64,000 bases of DNA from the NCBI GenBank assembly GCA_013214355.1, contig JABSSL010000075.1:1-64000 (forward strand). Reading direction: 5' to 3'. Below are positions 1-8,846 of the stretch, piece by piece. The position numbers were made by a program, and so were the translations under genes. Position 1 is the first letter of the stretch; each line of letters begins with the position of its first letter. Under the pieces are notes generated by a model that searched no databases, was not told the origin of the DNA, and saw only the letters and a list, made by a program, of their open reading frames with translations. The DNA comes from Saprospiraceae bacterium (GTDB lineage: Bacteria; Bacteroidota; Bacteroidia; Chitinophagales; Saprospiraceae).

Positions 1-58
1 TTCCAAGGGGACCGATATCACTGCAACACCAGTTCTTTACCCTACAATTACCCTACAA

Positions 59-99
59 TCAAAATCAGCCTCCCAGAATATTATTCCGAAAGGCTGATT
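59..99 (-). terminator. Probable terminator of the mutL-rhomboid-EEP transcript
   Basis: Arms at 63-71 (AATCAGCCT) and 91-99 (AGGCTGATT) form a perfect 9-bp stem around a 19-nt loop. Read on the minus strand the second arm runs into TTTT, so the hairpin fits as the end of the leftward transcript whose last gene stops at 181. The T tract is short, so the call is moderate. Confidence 0.45.
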
Positions 100-180
100 C
101 TTATGGCATTTTCAGGGACGCCCTAGGTATTTACAGCTCTTTTACTAGGAAATGGAAAAACCGGAGCCTTAGTCTTGCCG

Positions 181-1230
181 TTATTTGAAGTTGCTAATGA
201 TCGGATAGTGATCCGATCGCCCTTCATGTAGGATCTTGTGGTCTAAAATTTCGAGTCTATAATCTGCCATTAAGTAGTCTATCCTAAGACCAGGAATACG
301 ATTGAAGGTGCTGCCTAAGCCACGTCCCTTAGTTTGAAAAGCATCTTGTAGGTTTTTGGCGAGTTGACGATAGGTGTAGGAAGAGGGAACATCATTGAGA
401 TCTCCCCCTACGATGACGGGGTTTGGACTTTTGGCTATACCACTAGCTATTTCCTTAGCTTGGGCGCTTCGGGTCTTGGCAGAGCTTTTGTAACGTCCAA
501 TTATACCTCGTATTTGCGACCAAGTCTCCTTCTTTTGCAAATTTCCTCTTCTAGCTACCCGACGAGCCATTCTGCTTAAGGCATTAGTCTGGAGATGAAG
601 GTTATATACCCGTACAGTGCGCTTATGAATTTTGATATCAGCATACTGAAAGCCATTGCTACCATTGGCAAAGTACTTGATTTCTTTTTTACCAAGCGGG
701 TGCTTAGAGAAAAGGGCTAAGCCTTTGCCGCGTATTCGGTGTGTATAGTTTAGCTTACAATCCTCGATCAATTGTTTAGCTAATTTATCGGCTACACGCC
801 TGCGCATGGGGAATTCTTGAAATAATACTACATCTGCTTCATGTTTTTTAATCATTTGGGTGAAATCCTCAATCTTCCAGCTTCCTTGAGAACCATTGGT
901 CGGGTAAAGACCATGGCAGTTGTAGGAGAGTACGCGGATGTTTTCTTTAGGAGGAGGTAAAGGAGAGGGACTGTGAAAGCCAACGAAGTTTGTCAGAAAA
1001 TGCCACCCTATCACTAAACAGCCTGCCGAATACCAAAAATAGGGCTTTCGGAATAGGGAAGAATACAGAATAAAAAGCACATTCGATAGAAGCAACCAAG
1101 GATAGAATAGACCTAGTATTGAGATCGGCCAAAAAGTGCCAGGATCCAAGTAAGGTGATAGATAAGATATGAGGGTGATTAGTACAAGAAGGACATTCGT
1201 CCATCTTACAACTTTTTCTATTTGTTTCAC
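181..1230 (-). CDS. Membrane-anchored endonuclease/exonuclease/phosphatase family protein
   Basis: This 349-residue protein has three hydrophobic segments in the first ~90 residues, followed by an EEP (DNase I/exonuclease III fold) domain. The family motifs are visible: the Asn strand LSYNCHG near residue 100, the metal-binding Glu in VVLFQEF, GGDLND, and SDHYPI close to the C-terminus. EEP proteins hydrolyse phosphodiester or phosphate-ester bonds with Mg2+; the substrate here (nucleic acid, phospholipid or inositol phosphate) cannot be told from sequence. The membrane anchor suggests the domain sits at or outside the inner membrane. The start codon is GTG; no clear ribosome binding site is seen. 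It lies 20 bp downstream of a rhomboid gene and is probably the last gene of the mutL-rhomboid-rhomboid-EEP operon, an arrangement I recall as common in Bacteroidota. Confidence 0.85.
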   Translation of the reverse strand: MKQIEKVVRWTNVLLVLITLISYLSPYLDPGTFWPISILGLFYPWLLLSNVLFILYSSLFRKPYFWYSAGCLVIGWHFLTNFVGFHSPSPLPPPKENIRVLSYNCHGLYPTNGSQGSWKIEDFTQMIKKHEADVVLFQEFPMRRRVADKLAKQLIEDCKLNYTHRIRGKGLALFSKHPLGKKEIKYFANGSNGFQYADIKIHKRTVRVYNLHLQTNALSRMARRVARRGNLQKKETWSQIRGIIGRYKSSAKTRSAQAKEIASGIAKSPNPVIVGGDLNDVPSSYTYRQLAKNLQDAFQTKGRGLGSTFNRIPGLRIDYLMADYRLEILDHKILHEGRSDHYPIISNFK

Positions 1231-1250
1231 AGCTAATAAAGAGTCAAGTG

Positions 1251-2204
1251 CTATTTCTTGCTAGCGTTGAACAGAAATTCTTTTTCTTCTTCTGTCAAAT
1301 TATCATAGCCCGTTTTCTTGATTTTTTCAAGAATACGATCTAACTGTTCCTGGTGAGACAGGTCATTATAGTCGGATGACGCATTGCCTCTTCCCCGACC
1401 TCTTCCTCGAGGCTGGGTGGTCTTTTTTCGATTTGGATTTCGATACACTACTTTTGGTCCCTTGCGTGATCTAGCGCCACCTCCACTGGTCAGACCTTTA
1501 AAGAAATCTTGTATTCTATTCAATAACTTATTGACTGGCATGGAAAGATCGTTGCCTTCTCTAAGTTGCCGTACAAAGAGCCAGCCAAAGAAAGCGCCAC
1601 CCAAGTGAGCAATATGCCCTCCAGTGTTAATATTGCTTCCCATTCCGACGACATCAAAAAACACCAAGGCTCCAACGATGTACTTCAGCTTAATATCGCC
1701 CAGTAGGATTAATCGCATGATATAGTCGGGCGAAGTAGTGCCCGCTGCTACCACAATAGCCATAACTGCTCCAGAAGCTCCCAAGGCGTAGCTTGTTCCA
1801 TTGAACATTAGCTTGGCGGTGATCAAATAGATAAGTCCTCCTACAAGCCCCCCCAATAGGTAGAGCGGGAGTACGCGATGGTTCCCCAACAGGTCTCCTA
1901 CGATTCGACCAAACCAATAAAGGAATAGCATATTCCAAAGAATGTGGAATACGCCCTCGTGGAAAAACATATGCGTAAAGATCACCCAGGGATGCGTGAG
2001 ATTGTGCATCCAATCTGAGGAGATCATGAAAAATCTACTGATGGTACGGTAAATATCAGGTTCTACCCAAGCATTACCGATCATGAGAACGACCCAAAGC
2101 AATTTGACGATGACAAAAAAAGCAAGATTGATAATGATAATACGGGTCACCATATTACCATAACTATATTCTCTTTTTACGTCGTCCCAAATTGATCTAA
2201 ACAT
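1251..2204 (-). CDS. Rhomboid family intramembrane serine protease with basic C-terminal tail
   Basis: 317 residues with about six membrane helices between residues 20 and 215. The rhomboid catalytic pair is present: the Ser of GASG (S144) and the His of AHLGG (H200). An HxxxN-type element, FHILWNM (about residues 86-92), precedes them, as in active rhomboids. Rhomboids cleave transmembrane substrates within the bilayer; the substrate is unknown. After residue ~225 comes a soluble tail rich in Arg, Gly and Lys (RGRGRGR near 270), ending in an acidic stretch with EEEKEFL that resembles the DUF6576 tail of Bacteroidota rhomboids. It is the distal member of a tandem rhomboid pair, separated from its neighbour by 243 bp, and sits 20 bp before the EEP gene. 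Confidence 0.88.
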   Translation of the reverse strand: MFRSIWDDVKREYSYGNMVTRIIIINLAFFVIVKLLWVVLMIGNAWVEPDIYRTISRFFMISSDWMHNLTHPWVIFTHMFFHEGVFHILWNMLFLYWFGRIVGDLLGNHRVLPLYLLGGLVGGLIYLITAKLMFNGTSYALGASGAVMAIVVAAGTTSPDYIMRLILLGDIKLKYIVGALVFFDVVGMGSNINTGGHIAHLGGAFFGWLFVRQLREGNDLSMPVNKLLNRIQDFFKGLTSGGGARSRKGPKVVYRNPNRKKTTQPRGRGRGRGNASSDYNDLSHQEQLDRILEKIKKTGYDNLTEEEKEFLFNASKK

Positions 2205-2447
2205 TTTATTGATTACAATTGAATTCCGCCTCTTTTCCTCAACCCGTCAAGTAAAACTAAGCGGTCTATAATTAAAACGGATGCTTTAAATTAAGCAATA
2301 ATCTACAACAACTAACGGTTTGAACAGATATATTGTTTCTATTATTTGTGGCGAAATGAAGGTTTGACGACTTGTTGTCTTTACTCCTTTTACGCTAAAA
2401 ATTCTCCGAATATATCGTTCTTGACCAGCACCTTTTTGCTGATCTAA

Positions 2448-3254
2448 CTACTGAAAACCTGCCCCTCGTTTTCGCCAAAACAAAATTAAAAAGAATCCCG
2501 TGATGGCACCACCCAAGTGCGCAAAGTGAGCAATATTATCCCAAGCATACTGATTGAAACCTAAGAATAGTTCAATGATCATTAAAATGGGGATAAAGTA
2601 CTTTGCTTTGATTGGGATGGGTAAAAAGATCAACATCAACTCGGCATTTGGAAATTGCATGCCGAAGGCCAGGAGAAGACCATATATCGCTCCCGACGCA
2701 CCCACAATTTGGCCATTCATCTTGATGTTGATGTAATCATTCATTGCACCAAGCGCCTCGCCAATATTTCTAGTACTTGGGCTCATCTCGATGGCTGTTC
2801 CCAATTGTGCTATTTGATTCTGTCCAGCTTTGGTAAGTCGTTCTAGAGGAACTTCATTAAAGTAGGCCCAATAAGTAGAATAGTTGGGATTGTTTTGAAA
2901 GGCTTCCATAGCACTTTGCAAGTATGCTATATCCCAGTAACTACTTAGAAGATGTAATCCTGCCGCACCAAAAGCACAAACGAAGTAATAGAATAGAAAA
3001 CGCTTCGGGCCCCATAAGGACTCCAAGGCACTACCAAACATTACCAGCGCAAACATATTGAAGAAAATATGGAAAATCTGTGGTAAAGGGGCGTGCATGA
3101 AGAAGTGCGTCACCAATTGAAAGGGATAGAATTCCGTAGACAGTGGATAGCGCAATGCTAGGATCTCTAAACTCGGACTCAATAGCTCCGCAGCTATGAA
3201 AACCATGACATTGATAATCAACAAATGGCGGACAACATCAGTAATTCTAAACAT
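2448..3254 (-). CDS. Rhomboid family intramembrane serine protease with an internal loop insertion
   Basis: 268 residues, six predicted membrane helices. The catalytic Ser lies in GASG (S187) and the catalytic His in AHLGG (H246); FHIFFNM (about residues 61-67) supplies the conserved His/Asn region. Between the third and fourth helices is an unusually long hydrophilic loop of about 70 residues (roughly 107-180), much longer than in the neighbouring rhomboid. The gene follows mutL by 59 bp on the same strand, so cotranscription is likely. The two rhomboids share MFR...V at the N-terminus and the catalytic signatures but otherwise diverge, which suggests an old duplication or distinct substrates. 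Confidence 0.88.
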   Translation of the reverse strand: MFRITDVVRHLLIINVMVFIAAELLSPSLEILALRYPLSTEFYPFQLVTHFFMHAPLPQIFHIFFNMFALVMFGSALESLWGPKRFLFYYFVCAFGAAGLHLLSSYWDIAYLQSAMEAFQNNPNYSTYWAYFNEVPLERLTKAGQNQIAQLGTAIEMSPSTRNIGEALGAMNDYINIKMNGQIVGASGAIYGLLLAFGMQFPNAELMLIFLPIPIKAKYFIPILMIIELFLGFNQYAWDNIAHFAHLGGAITGFFLILFWRKRGAGFQ

Positions 3255-3313
3255 AACCTACAAGGTAAAAGAAGAATGGTCAACCTACAAAGGTTTTCGA
3301 CAAAATAAGGACA

Positions 3314-5209
3314 TTACCCTTCAAAACGTTTGGCTAGATCATCTAGTTCAAAAGTAATAAAACAGTTCCGTCCCGTTGGGTTGGAGAATGGGATCTCGCA
3401 GGCAAATAATTTATCGATGAGCGCTTGCATTTCGGTTACGCTCAAGACTTGTCCACGTTTGATTGAAGTACTCCTGGCCAGGGATCGGGCAAGGTTTTCT
3501 TTGATGTCTAATCTGAGCTCTAAATTGGATTTGAATTGTTCCAGAAGAATTTCGATAGCCTTTTCCTCATTTTGATGACCAGCCATTTCGGCAGGTATAC
3601 CATTAATGACAAAGGTGTTTTGACCAAATTCCTGGATGTCGTACCCCAAGAGATTGATTTGGGGAATTATATCGCGCAAGACTGCAGCATCTGCTTGAGG
3701 AAGATCTATGGTTTTAGGAAATAACTGCTTTTGTGTACTAGCGCTTTGCTTTTCTAGCACTTGCAGATAATTTTCATAGAGTATTCGTTCATGAGCCGCT
3801 TGCTGATCAATCAAGAGGAACCCCGATTTTATGTGGCTAACGATGTAGGAGGCGTGTACTTGATAAGGAGGTCGCTGTTGTTTTGAAAAGCTTTTGGCTT
3901 GGTCATCCAGGGTGTTCTCCTTCGACCATTCGCTTTCAATAGTTACTGAAGCCTCTGACTCCCCTGCTTCCAATTCCTCCTCATCGGCTTTTCCAATCCC
4001 TTTGTATAGCTTTTGCCAATTGGCTAAGTTGTTTTGTTGCCTTTGTTCCTCACCGGCAAATTTCATTCCACTGTCTGTATAGCTGCTACTGCTATTGTTT
4101 CCCGCAGTTGCTTTACTTTCTCTTGTATAGGAATCCACAGTGAATTTAGACTCCCGAACAGGCTGTACTCGATTAGTAGAAAAGCTAGTCTCTTGATCGA
4201 AATCCAGGGTGGGCATAATACTGTATTGGCCCAAGCTGTGTCGAATGGCTACTTTTAGGTAGTTGTAGACCAGTTTTTCGTCATCGAACTTAATCTCCTG
4301 TTTAGTAGGATGCACGTTGATATCAATCCGAGCAGGGTCGATATCGATGAAAATTACGTAAAAAGGGTAGGTATCAGTAGGCAATAACTCCTCGAAGGCC
4401 GTGGTCACGGCGTGATTGAGGTAACCGCTTTTGATGAATCGCTGATTGACGAAAAAATACTGCTCTCCCCTGGTTTTCTTGGCGAACTCCGGTTTGCCTA
4501 CGAACCCGTACAGCTTCAAAGCATCCGTCTCTTCAGAGACAGGGACCAGTCGTTTGTTATAGGCATTACCGAACAAAGCGATAATTCTTTGTCTTAGGTT
4601 ACCCGGAGGTAAGTGGAAGATTTCCCCATTGTTATGGTGAAGAGAAAAGAAAATATCGGGGTTAGCAATTGCTAACCGTTGAAACTCGTCAATGATGTGA
4701 CGCATTTCAACCGTATTGGACTTTAGGAAATTTCGTCTGGCGGGAACATTAAAAAAGAGATTCTTAACGGAGATGTTGGTTCCAGAAGTGCATTGACAAG
4801 CCTCTTGGGACTTCACTTCTGATCCTTCGATCACTAATCTAGTCCCTAGTTCTTGCGACTGTCTGCGCGTGCGCATTTCCACTTGGGCAACGGCGGCAAT
4901 GGAAGCCATAGCTTCCCCGCGAAAACCCATGGTACGGATGGCGAAAAGATCTTGAGATGCTCGAATCTTAGATGTTGCATGACGCTCAAAGGCCATCCTA
5001 GCATCTGTCTCTGACATCCCACAACCATTGTCAATCACCTGCAAAAGCGTCTTGCCTGCATCCTTGACTATCAACTTGACACTAGTACTACCCGCATCGA
5101 TGGAATTTTCCATCAATTCTTTAATCACAGAGGCTGGGCGTTGTATTACTTCGCCGGCAGCGATTTGATTAGCGATTGCGTCGGGTAATAGCTGAATAAG
5201 ATCAGCCAT
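3314..5209 (-). CDS. mutL: DNA mismatch repair protein MutL
   Basis: 631 residues, normal length for MutL. The GHKL ATPase signatures are all present: the ENSIDAG region (34-40), DNGCGM (60-65), a TMGFRGEA lid motif (93-100) and GTNISVKNLFFNVPAR. The transducer Lys region DINVHPTK is at 296-303. A low-complexity linker rich in Ser, Glu and Gln (about 340-445) leads to the C-terminal dimerisation domain. MutL couples MutS mismatch recognition to downstream nicking and repair. The endonuclease metal motif DQHA-X2-E-X4-E appears as D468-Q-Q-A-A-H-E-R-I-L-Y-E, with Gln for His. The C-terminal CPHGRP-type motif is replaced by NPTGRN, so nuclease activity is doubtful. It heads the leftward gene string with the rhomboids. 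Confidence 0.97.
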   Translation of the reverse strand: MADLIQLLPDAIANQIAAGEVIQRPASVIKELMENSIDAGSTSVKLIVKDAGKTLLQVIDNGCGMSETDARMAFERHATSKIRASQDLFAIRTMGFRGEAMASIAAVAQVEMRTRRQSQELGTRLVIEGSEVKSQEACQCTSGTNISVKNLFFNVPARRNFLKSNTVEMRHIIDEFQRLAIANPDIFFSLHHNNGEIFHLPPGNLRQRIIALFGNAYNKRLVPVSEETDALKLYGFVGKPEFAKKTRGEQYFFVNQRFIKSGYLNHAVTTAFEELLPTDTYPFYVIFIDIDPARIDINVHPTKQEIKFDDEKLVYNYLKVAIRHSLGQYSIMPTLDFDQETSFSTNRVQPVRESKFTVDSYTRESKATAGNNSSSSYTDSGMKFAGEEQRQQNNLANWQKLYKGIGKADEEELEAGESEASVTIESEWSKENTLDDQAKSFSKQQRPPYQVHASYIVSHIKSGFLLIDQQAAHERILYENYLQVLEKQSASTQKQLFPKTIDLPQADAAVLRDIIPQINLLGYDIQEFGQNTFVINGIPAEMAGHQNEEKAIEILLEQFKSNLELRLDIKENLARSLARSTSIKRGQVLSVTEMQALIDKLFACEIPFSNPTGRNCFITFELDDLAKRFEG

Positions 5210-5325
5210 ATATCGAATCTGTTTTGTTTGTTCCTCTAATCATTTTGTATATCTATTCGTTCAAATGATACTGGTGATATACTGAAATAGGTTGATGAGG
5301 AAGGTTTGTTTTATTCATAGAGAAT

Positions 5326-5667
5326 TTAGAACTGGCTTCCGCCCTGCTTATCGTTCAGCATTTGTTCAAACTCAGGCAAATATACATTAAGTAGCATATA
5401 GGCCAAGAACAAAAGTGCTAGAATTACTGCTATTAAGATGAAGTTCGACCGCATAGTTTGTTGCTTACGGCGATGTCCTGTGGCTTCAAATCCTCTTCTA
5501 ATCCCACCGGAAGCAAATCTAGCCCTGACACTTTCAGCTGTCACACCATTTTGGCGGTCTTTGATCTGTTGAACCCGCTTTTCCATTTCCTCCTTCTGAG
5601 GGTCCCAATAACGAGGCTTATATTCATAGCGTTGGTATTTGGGCAACTTCAAGAACTTTAAAAACAT
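5326..5667 (-). CDS. Small single-pass membrane protein of unknown function
   Basis: 113 residues. The N-terminal ~70 residues are hydrophilic and strongly basic (YEYKPRYWDP, then a heptad-like EEMEKRVQQIKDR), followed by one transmembrane helix at about 76-96 and a short acidic end. This predicts a cytoplasmic basic domain tethered to the inner membrane. The gene lies 116 bp upstream of mutL on the same strand and could be the first gene of that transcript. I recognise no domain. Proteins of this shape accompany mutL in some Bacteroidota, but that is recollection rather than something the sequence shows. Confidence 0.65.
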   Translation of the reverse strand: MFLKFLKLPKYQRYEYKPRYWDPQKEEMEKRVQQIKDRQNGVTAESVRARFASGGIRRGFEATGHRRKQQTMRSNFILIAVILALLFLAYMLLNVYLPEFEQMLNDKQGGSQF

Positions 5668-6121
5668 AATTTTTGAATTAATACGTCATGATGAAATCTT
5701 ACATCCAATCGTAAAGATGCAAAAACTAAGTATAAAGACGGGTCACCGTCAAGATTAGAACATGTAGCTTAGCATTACCGTATAGAAAAGACTTCTTCAC
5801 CTCTACGAAGCTATACTTCCCTTCTCAGGTTACTTTAGGCGTGCATTCAAATTTACGAATAAAATCTCTTTTCATCAAACTACCTATCCATTACAACGTT
5901 GTCCTAGTAGGAGGCCAATGTGCAACCGATTTGCTATGGACGTAGTCTTATGAATGGGCGCTACCGCTTACTAGATCAGTCAAACTTTGTTTTAAGTCTG
6001 TTAAATCAAGGGATTAGACTATTTTTTTATGGAGGAAATCGTTTAATCTGTATCTAGTGCACACAATCTACAATACATATAAAATGGAGATTACTAGTTA
6101 ATGGCCATAACACTTCTGCAT
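5668..6121 (+). other. Divergent intergenic region, 454 bp
   Basis: Lies between the leftward small membrane protein gene and the rightward DUF5686 gene, and so should hold promoters for both. It is AT-rich and carries no open frame that looks coding. I could not find a convincing TAnnTTTG element at the expected distance from either start, nor a clear inverted repeat. Confidence 0.4.
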
Positions 6122-8767
6122 ATGAATAAAAGACAAACTTTCGTCATTTCATTCTTTCTACTTTTATTTTCTCAAACCGTTTGGGCACATACAATTTTCG
6201 GTACCATCAAGGATGAAAAAGGAGATCCTATTCCTTATGCCACAATATATGTGGAGGAGACAGGAACTGGAGTAACAACCAATGATGCTGGAATCTATCG
6301 GGTAGCCTTGGGACCAGGAAGCTATACCTTGATCTTTCAACACTTAGGTTACGAGGCCCAAAAGAAAGAAATAACATTAGGGTCTGAGGAACAAGAAATC
6401 AATGTTGTATTGAAAGAACAGGCCTTCCAATTGAAGACGGTAGATGTGATTGGCAACACTGATGAAGACCCAGCCTATACCATCATGCGTAAGGCTATCG
6501 CCAAGGCCAGCTACCATCGCCAACAAATTGAAACCTATTCTGCTCAGGTTTATATTAAGGGCGCGGGAAGGATAAAGAAGATTCCTTTTTATCTGAGACG
6601 GGCCATGAAAAAGGAAGGGATTGACACTTCCTTCGCCTTCGTTTCCGAATCAGTAAGTAAAGTAGAGTATAAGCGACCCAATACTTTTAACGAGACTGTT
6701 ATCTCCGTCTACACCCAAGGAGATGCCAATTCTTCCAGTCCCAACGCCTACATTAATGGTAGTTTTTACGAACCGGAGATTGGAGAGGCTATATCACCTT
6801 TAGCACCAAAAGCTTTCGCGTACTATCGCTTTGAACTGGAAGGATACTTTATAGATCGAGACTATGGGGTAAATCAGATTCGAGTGATTCCGCGCAGTCG
6901 TGGGGAAAACCTGTTCGAAGGCACCATCTATATTGTGGAGGATTGGTGGAGTATCCACAGCTTAGCTTTAAAAACCTATAAGTTTGGATTTACCTTCAAT
7001 ATTAATCAGGTATACGCTCCAATACAGGACAAAGCTTGGCTGCCAGTCAGTCATCAGTTTGGGGTAGAGGGTAGTATTTTGGGTATTGGCTTAACGTATA
7101 ATTACCTGGCCACGGTTAGCGATTATGCCATCGAACTGAATCCAGATTTAGATGTAGATTTCCGGGTTATTGATGAGAAGATTGAAAAAGAATTGGCTAA
7201 GGAACTGGCTGCTGCCAAGAAAAAGGATAAAGAAAAAGGAAACATCAAGGAGCGCCTCACCAAAGGCGAAGAACTTACTCGGAAGGATCTCCGGAAAATG
7301 ATTCGGGATTACGAAAAACAAGAACGTAAAGAAAGGAAAGAACCGGAAGTAGTAATGGAGAGAACCTACAAGGTAGATTCCATGGCTTCAAAAAGAGATG
7401 CCTCCTATTGGCAAGAAATCAGGCCGGTGCCGCTAACCGAATATGAGGTGAAAGGCTATGTAATGATGGATAGCCTGGAGCGAAAAGATCGTGAAGAAAG
7501 TCAACAGCGCGATTCCACCGCCACTATTGGAGGGAAGAAAAGGAAAAAAAGAGGAGGTTTCCAGGTAGAGGATATCTTGATGGGGAGTTCTTATAAAGTT
7601 GGTAAAAAACAGCGGATAACTTACGAAACGCCCCTGGTAGGTTTCCGCTTCAACCCAGTAGAGGGATATAGTGTTCATACGGACCTAGCTTATCGAGCCT
7701 GGAATGATAAAACAAATTCGCGTTTAACCTTTACACCTAGGTATTCCTTTGCTAGGGATAAATTCTCTCTAAAAGGAAGGTATCGCTTGAATTACGGTCC
7801 TCGTTTGAGGCGTAGTACTTTTGCAATTGAGGGTGGACGATACATTTCTCAATACAATCCTAATGAGGCAATTAGTGAGCTCATTAATACTTTTTCTACC
7901 CTCTTATACGAACAGAACTTCATCCGCTTGTATGAGAAGGAATATGGCAGTGTGGGTATTAGTCATCGGTTCAAAGGAGATGTAGATTTTTCAGCCAGTG
8001 TAGCTTTTGAGAATAGGCATTTACTCTTTAATAACACGAATCAAACCTGGTTTAATAGAGATGATCGTGCATACGGTGAAAATGTTCCTATTAATGAGGA
8101 GGTGAGCTATCCTTTACCTAATCGAGAGAAAGCGTTTCACTTTCGAATTGGTCTAAAGGCTAGACCCTGGCAGAAGTATCGAATTTACAATGGGAAAAAA
8201 CAACGTTTGGATAACTCCACACCCCAGCTGTCTTTGCAGTACCGAGGCGGCTTACCGGGTATTCTAGATAGTGAGGTAGATTTTGGCTTGATTGAAGCAG
8301 GTTTTGAACACGACTTCAAGGTGGGTGCGGGAAGTCATTTGCATTTACAAGTGAATGCGGGCGCATTCTTGTATAATGATTACGTTGGATTTGCAGACTA
8401 CAAGCATTTTCCAGGTAATCGAACGGTGTTAGCTACTATCAATCCTGCGGGGAGTTTCCGCTTGTTGGATTATTATCGCCACAGTACGAAGGAAGAATTT
8501 GTAGCTACGCAACTTCACTATCAATTCCGTAAATTCTTGGTTACTCGCATACCGGAGGTATGGCTATTAGGCATTAAGGAAAATATCTTTGTTAATCACT
8601 TGTATACACCTACCTCCCAACAATACTTTGAGGTTGGTTATTCCATTGATAATATCTTCCGTATTTTCAGAATAGAGGCGGCTACGGCCTTCCAGAATGG
8701 TAAGTATTACGATTTCGGTATCCGAATAGGTATCGCATCCAATATTGGAAATATAGAGTTTGACTAG
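6122..8767 (+). CDS. Carboxypeptidase-regulatory-like and DUF5686 outer-membrane protein
   Basis: 881 residues from the ATG at 6122, which directly begins a good signal peptide (MNKRQ then a hydrophobic run ending TVWA); an in-frame ATG at 6101 would add seven residues. Residues ~25-110 form a CarboxypepD_reg-like Ig fold (GTIKDEKGDPIPYATI...GYEAQ), typical of the N-terminus of Bacteroidota surface transporters. The rest matches the DUF5686 architecture: a periplasmic region with a very basic, Lys/Glu-rich segment (about 360-410), then alternating aromatic strands suggesting an outer-membrane beta-barrel. There is no TonB plug, so it is not a classical TonB receptor. Function unknown; probably an outer-membrane structural or transport role. 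It stands alone and ends at a strong terminator. Confidence 0.8.
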   Translation: MNKRQTFVISFFLLLFSQTVWAHTIFGTIKDEKGDPIPYATIYVEETGTGVTTNDAGIYRVALGPGSYTLIFQHLGYEAQKKEITLGSEEQEINVVLKEQAFQLKTVDVIGNTDEDPAYTIMRKAIAKASYHRQQIETYSAQVYIKGAGRIKKIPFYLRRAMKKEGIDTSFAFVSESVSKVEYKRPNTFNETVISVYTQGDANSSSPNAYINGSFYEPEIGEAISPLAPKAFAYYRFELEGYFIDRDYGVNQIRVIPRSRGENLFEGTIYIVEDWWSIHSLALKTYKFGFTFNINQVYAPIQDKAWLPVSHQFGVEGSILGIGLTYNYLATVSDYAIELNPDLDVDFRVIDEKIEKELAKELAAAKKKDKEKGNIKERLTKGEELTRKDLRKMIRDYEKQERKERKEPEVVMERTYKVDSMASKRDASYWQEIRPVPLTEYEVKGYVMMDSLERKDREESQQRDSTATIGGKKRKKRGGFQVEDILMGSSYKVGKKQRITYETPLVGFRFNPVEGYSVHTDLAYRAWNDKTNSRLTFTPRYSFARDKFSLKGRYRLNYGPRLRRSTFAIEGGRYISQYNPNEAISELINTFSTLLYEQNFIRLYEKEYGSVGISHRFKGDVDFSASVAFENRHLLFNNTNQTWFNRDDRAYGENVPINEEVSYPLPNREKAFHFRIGLKARPWQKYRIYNGKKQRLDNSTPQLSLQYRGGLPGILDSEVDFGLIEAGFEHDFKVGAGSHLHLQVNAGAFLYNDYVGFADYKHFPGNRTVLATINPAGSFRLLDYYRHSTKEEFVATQLHYQFRKFLVTRIPEVWLLGIKENIFVNHLYTPTSQQYFEVGYSIDNIFRIFRIEAATAFQNGKYYDFGIRIGIASNIGNIEFD

Positions 8768-8783
8768 TCAGTGGTAAACAGCT

Positions 8784-8830
8784 AAAAAGCAAAAGTGCGG
8801 TCTGACAATCAGACTGCACTTTTGCTTTTT
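8784..8830. terminator. Strong bidirectional terminator
   Basis: A 22-bp stem (8784-8805 with 8809-8830) with a single G-T wobble and a 3-nt loop, flanked by an A tract on the left and a T tract on the right. It sits between the converging DUF5686 and MoxR genes and can end transcripts from both sides. Confidence 0.93.
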
Positions 8831-8846
8831 ATAGGGTCGAAGACCA

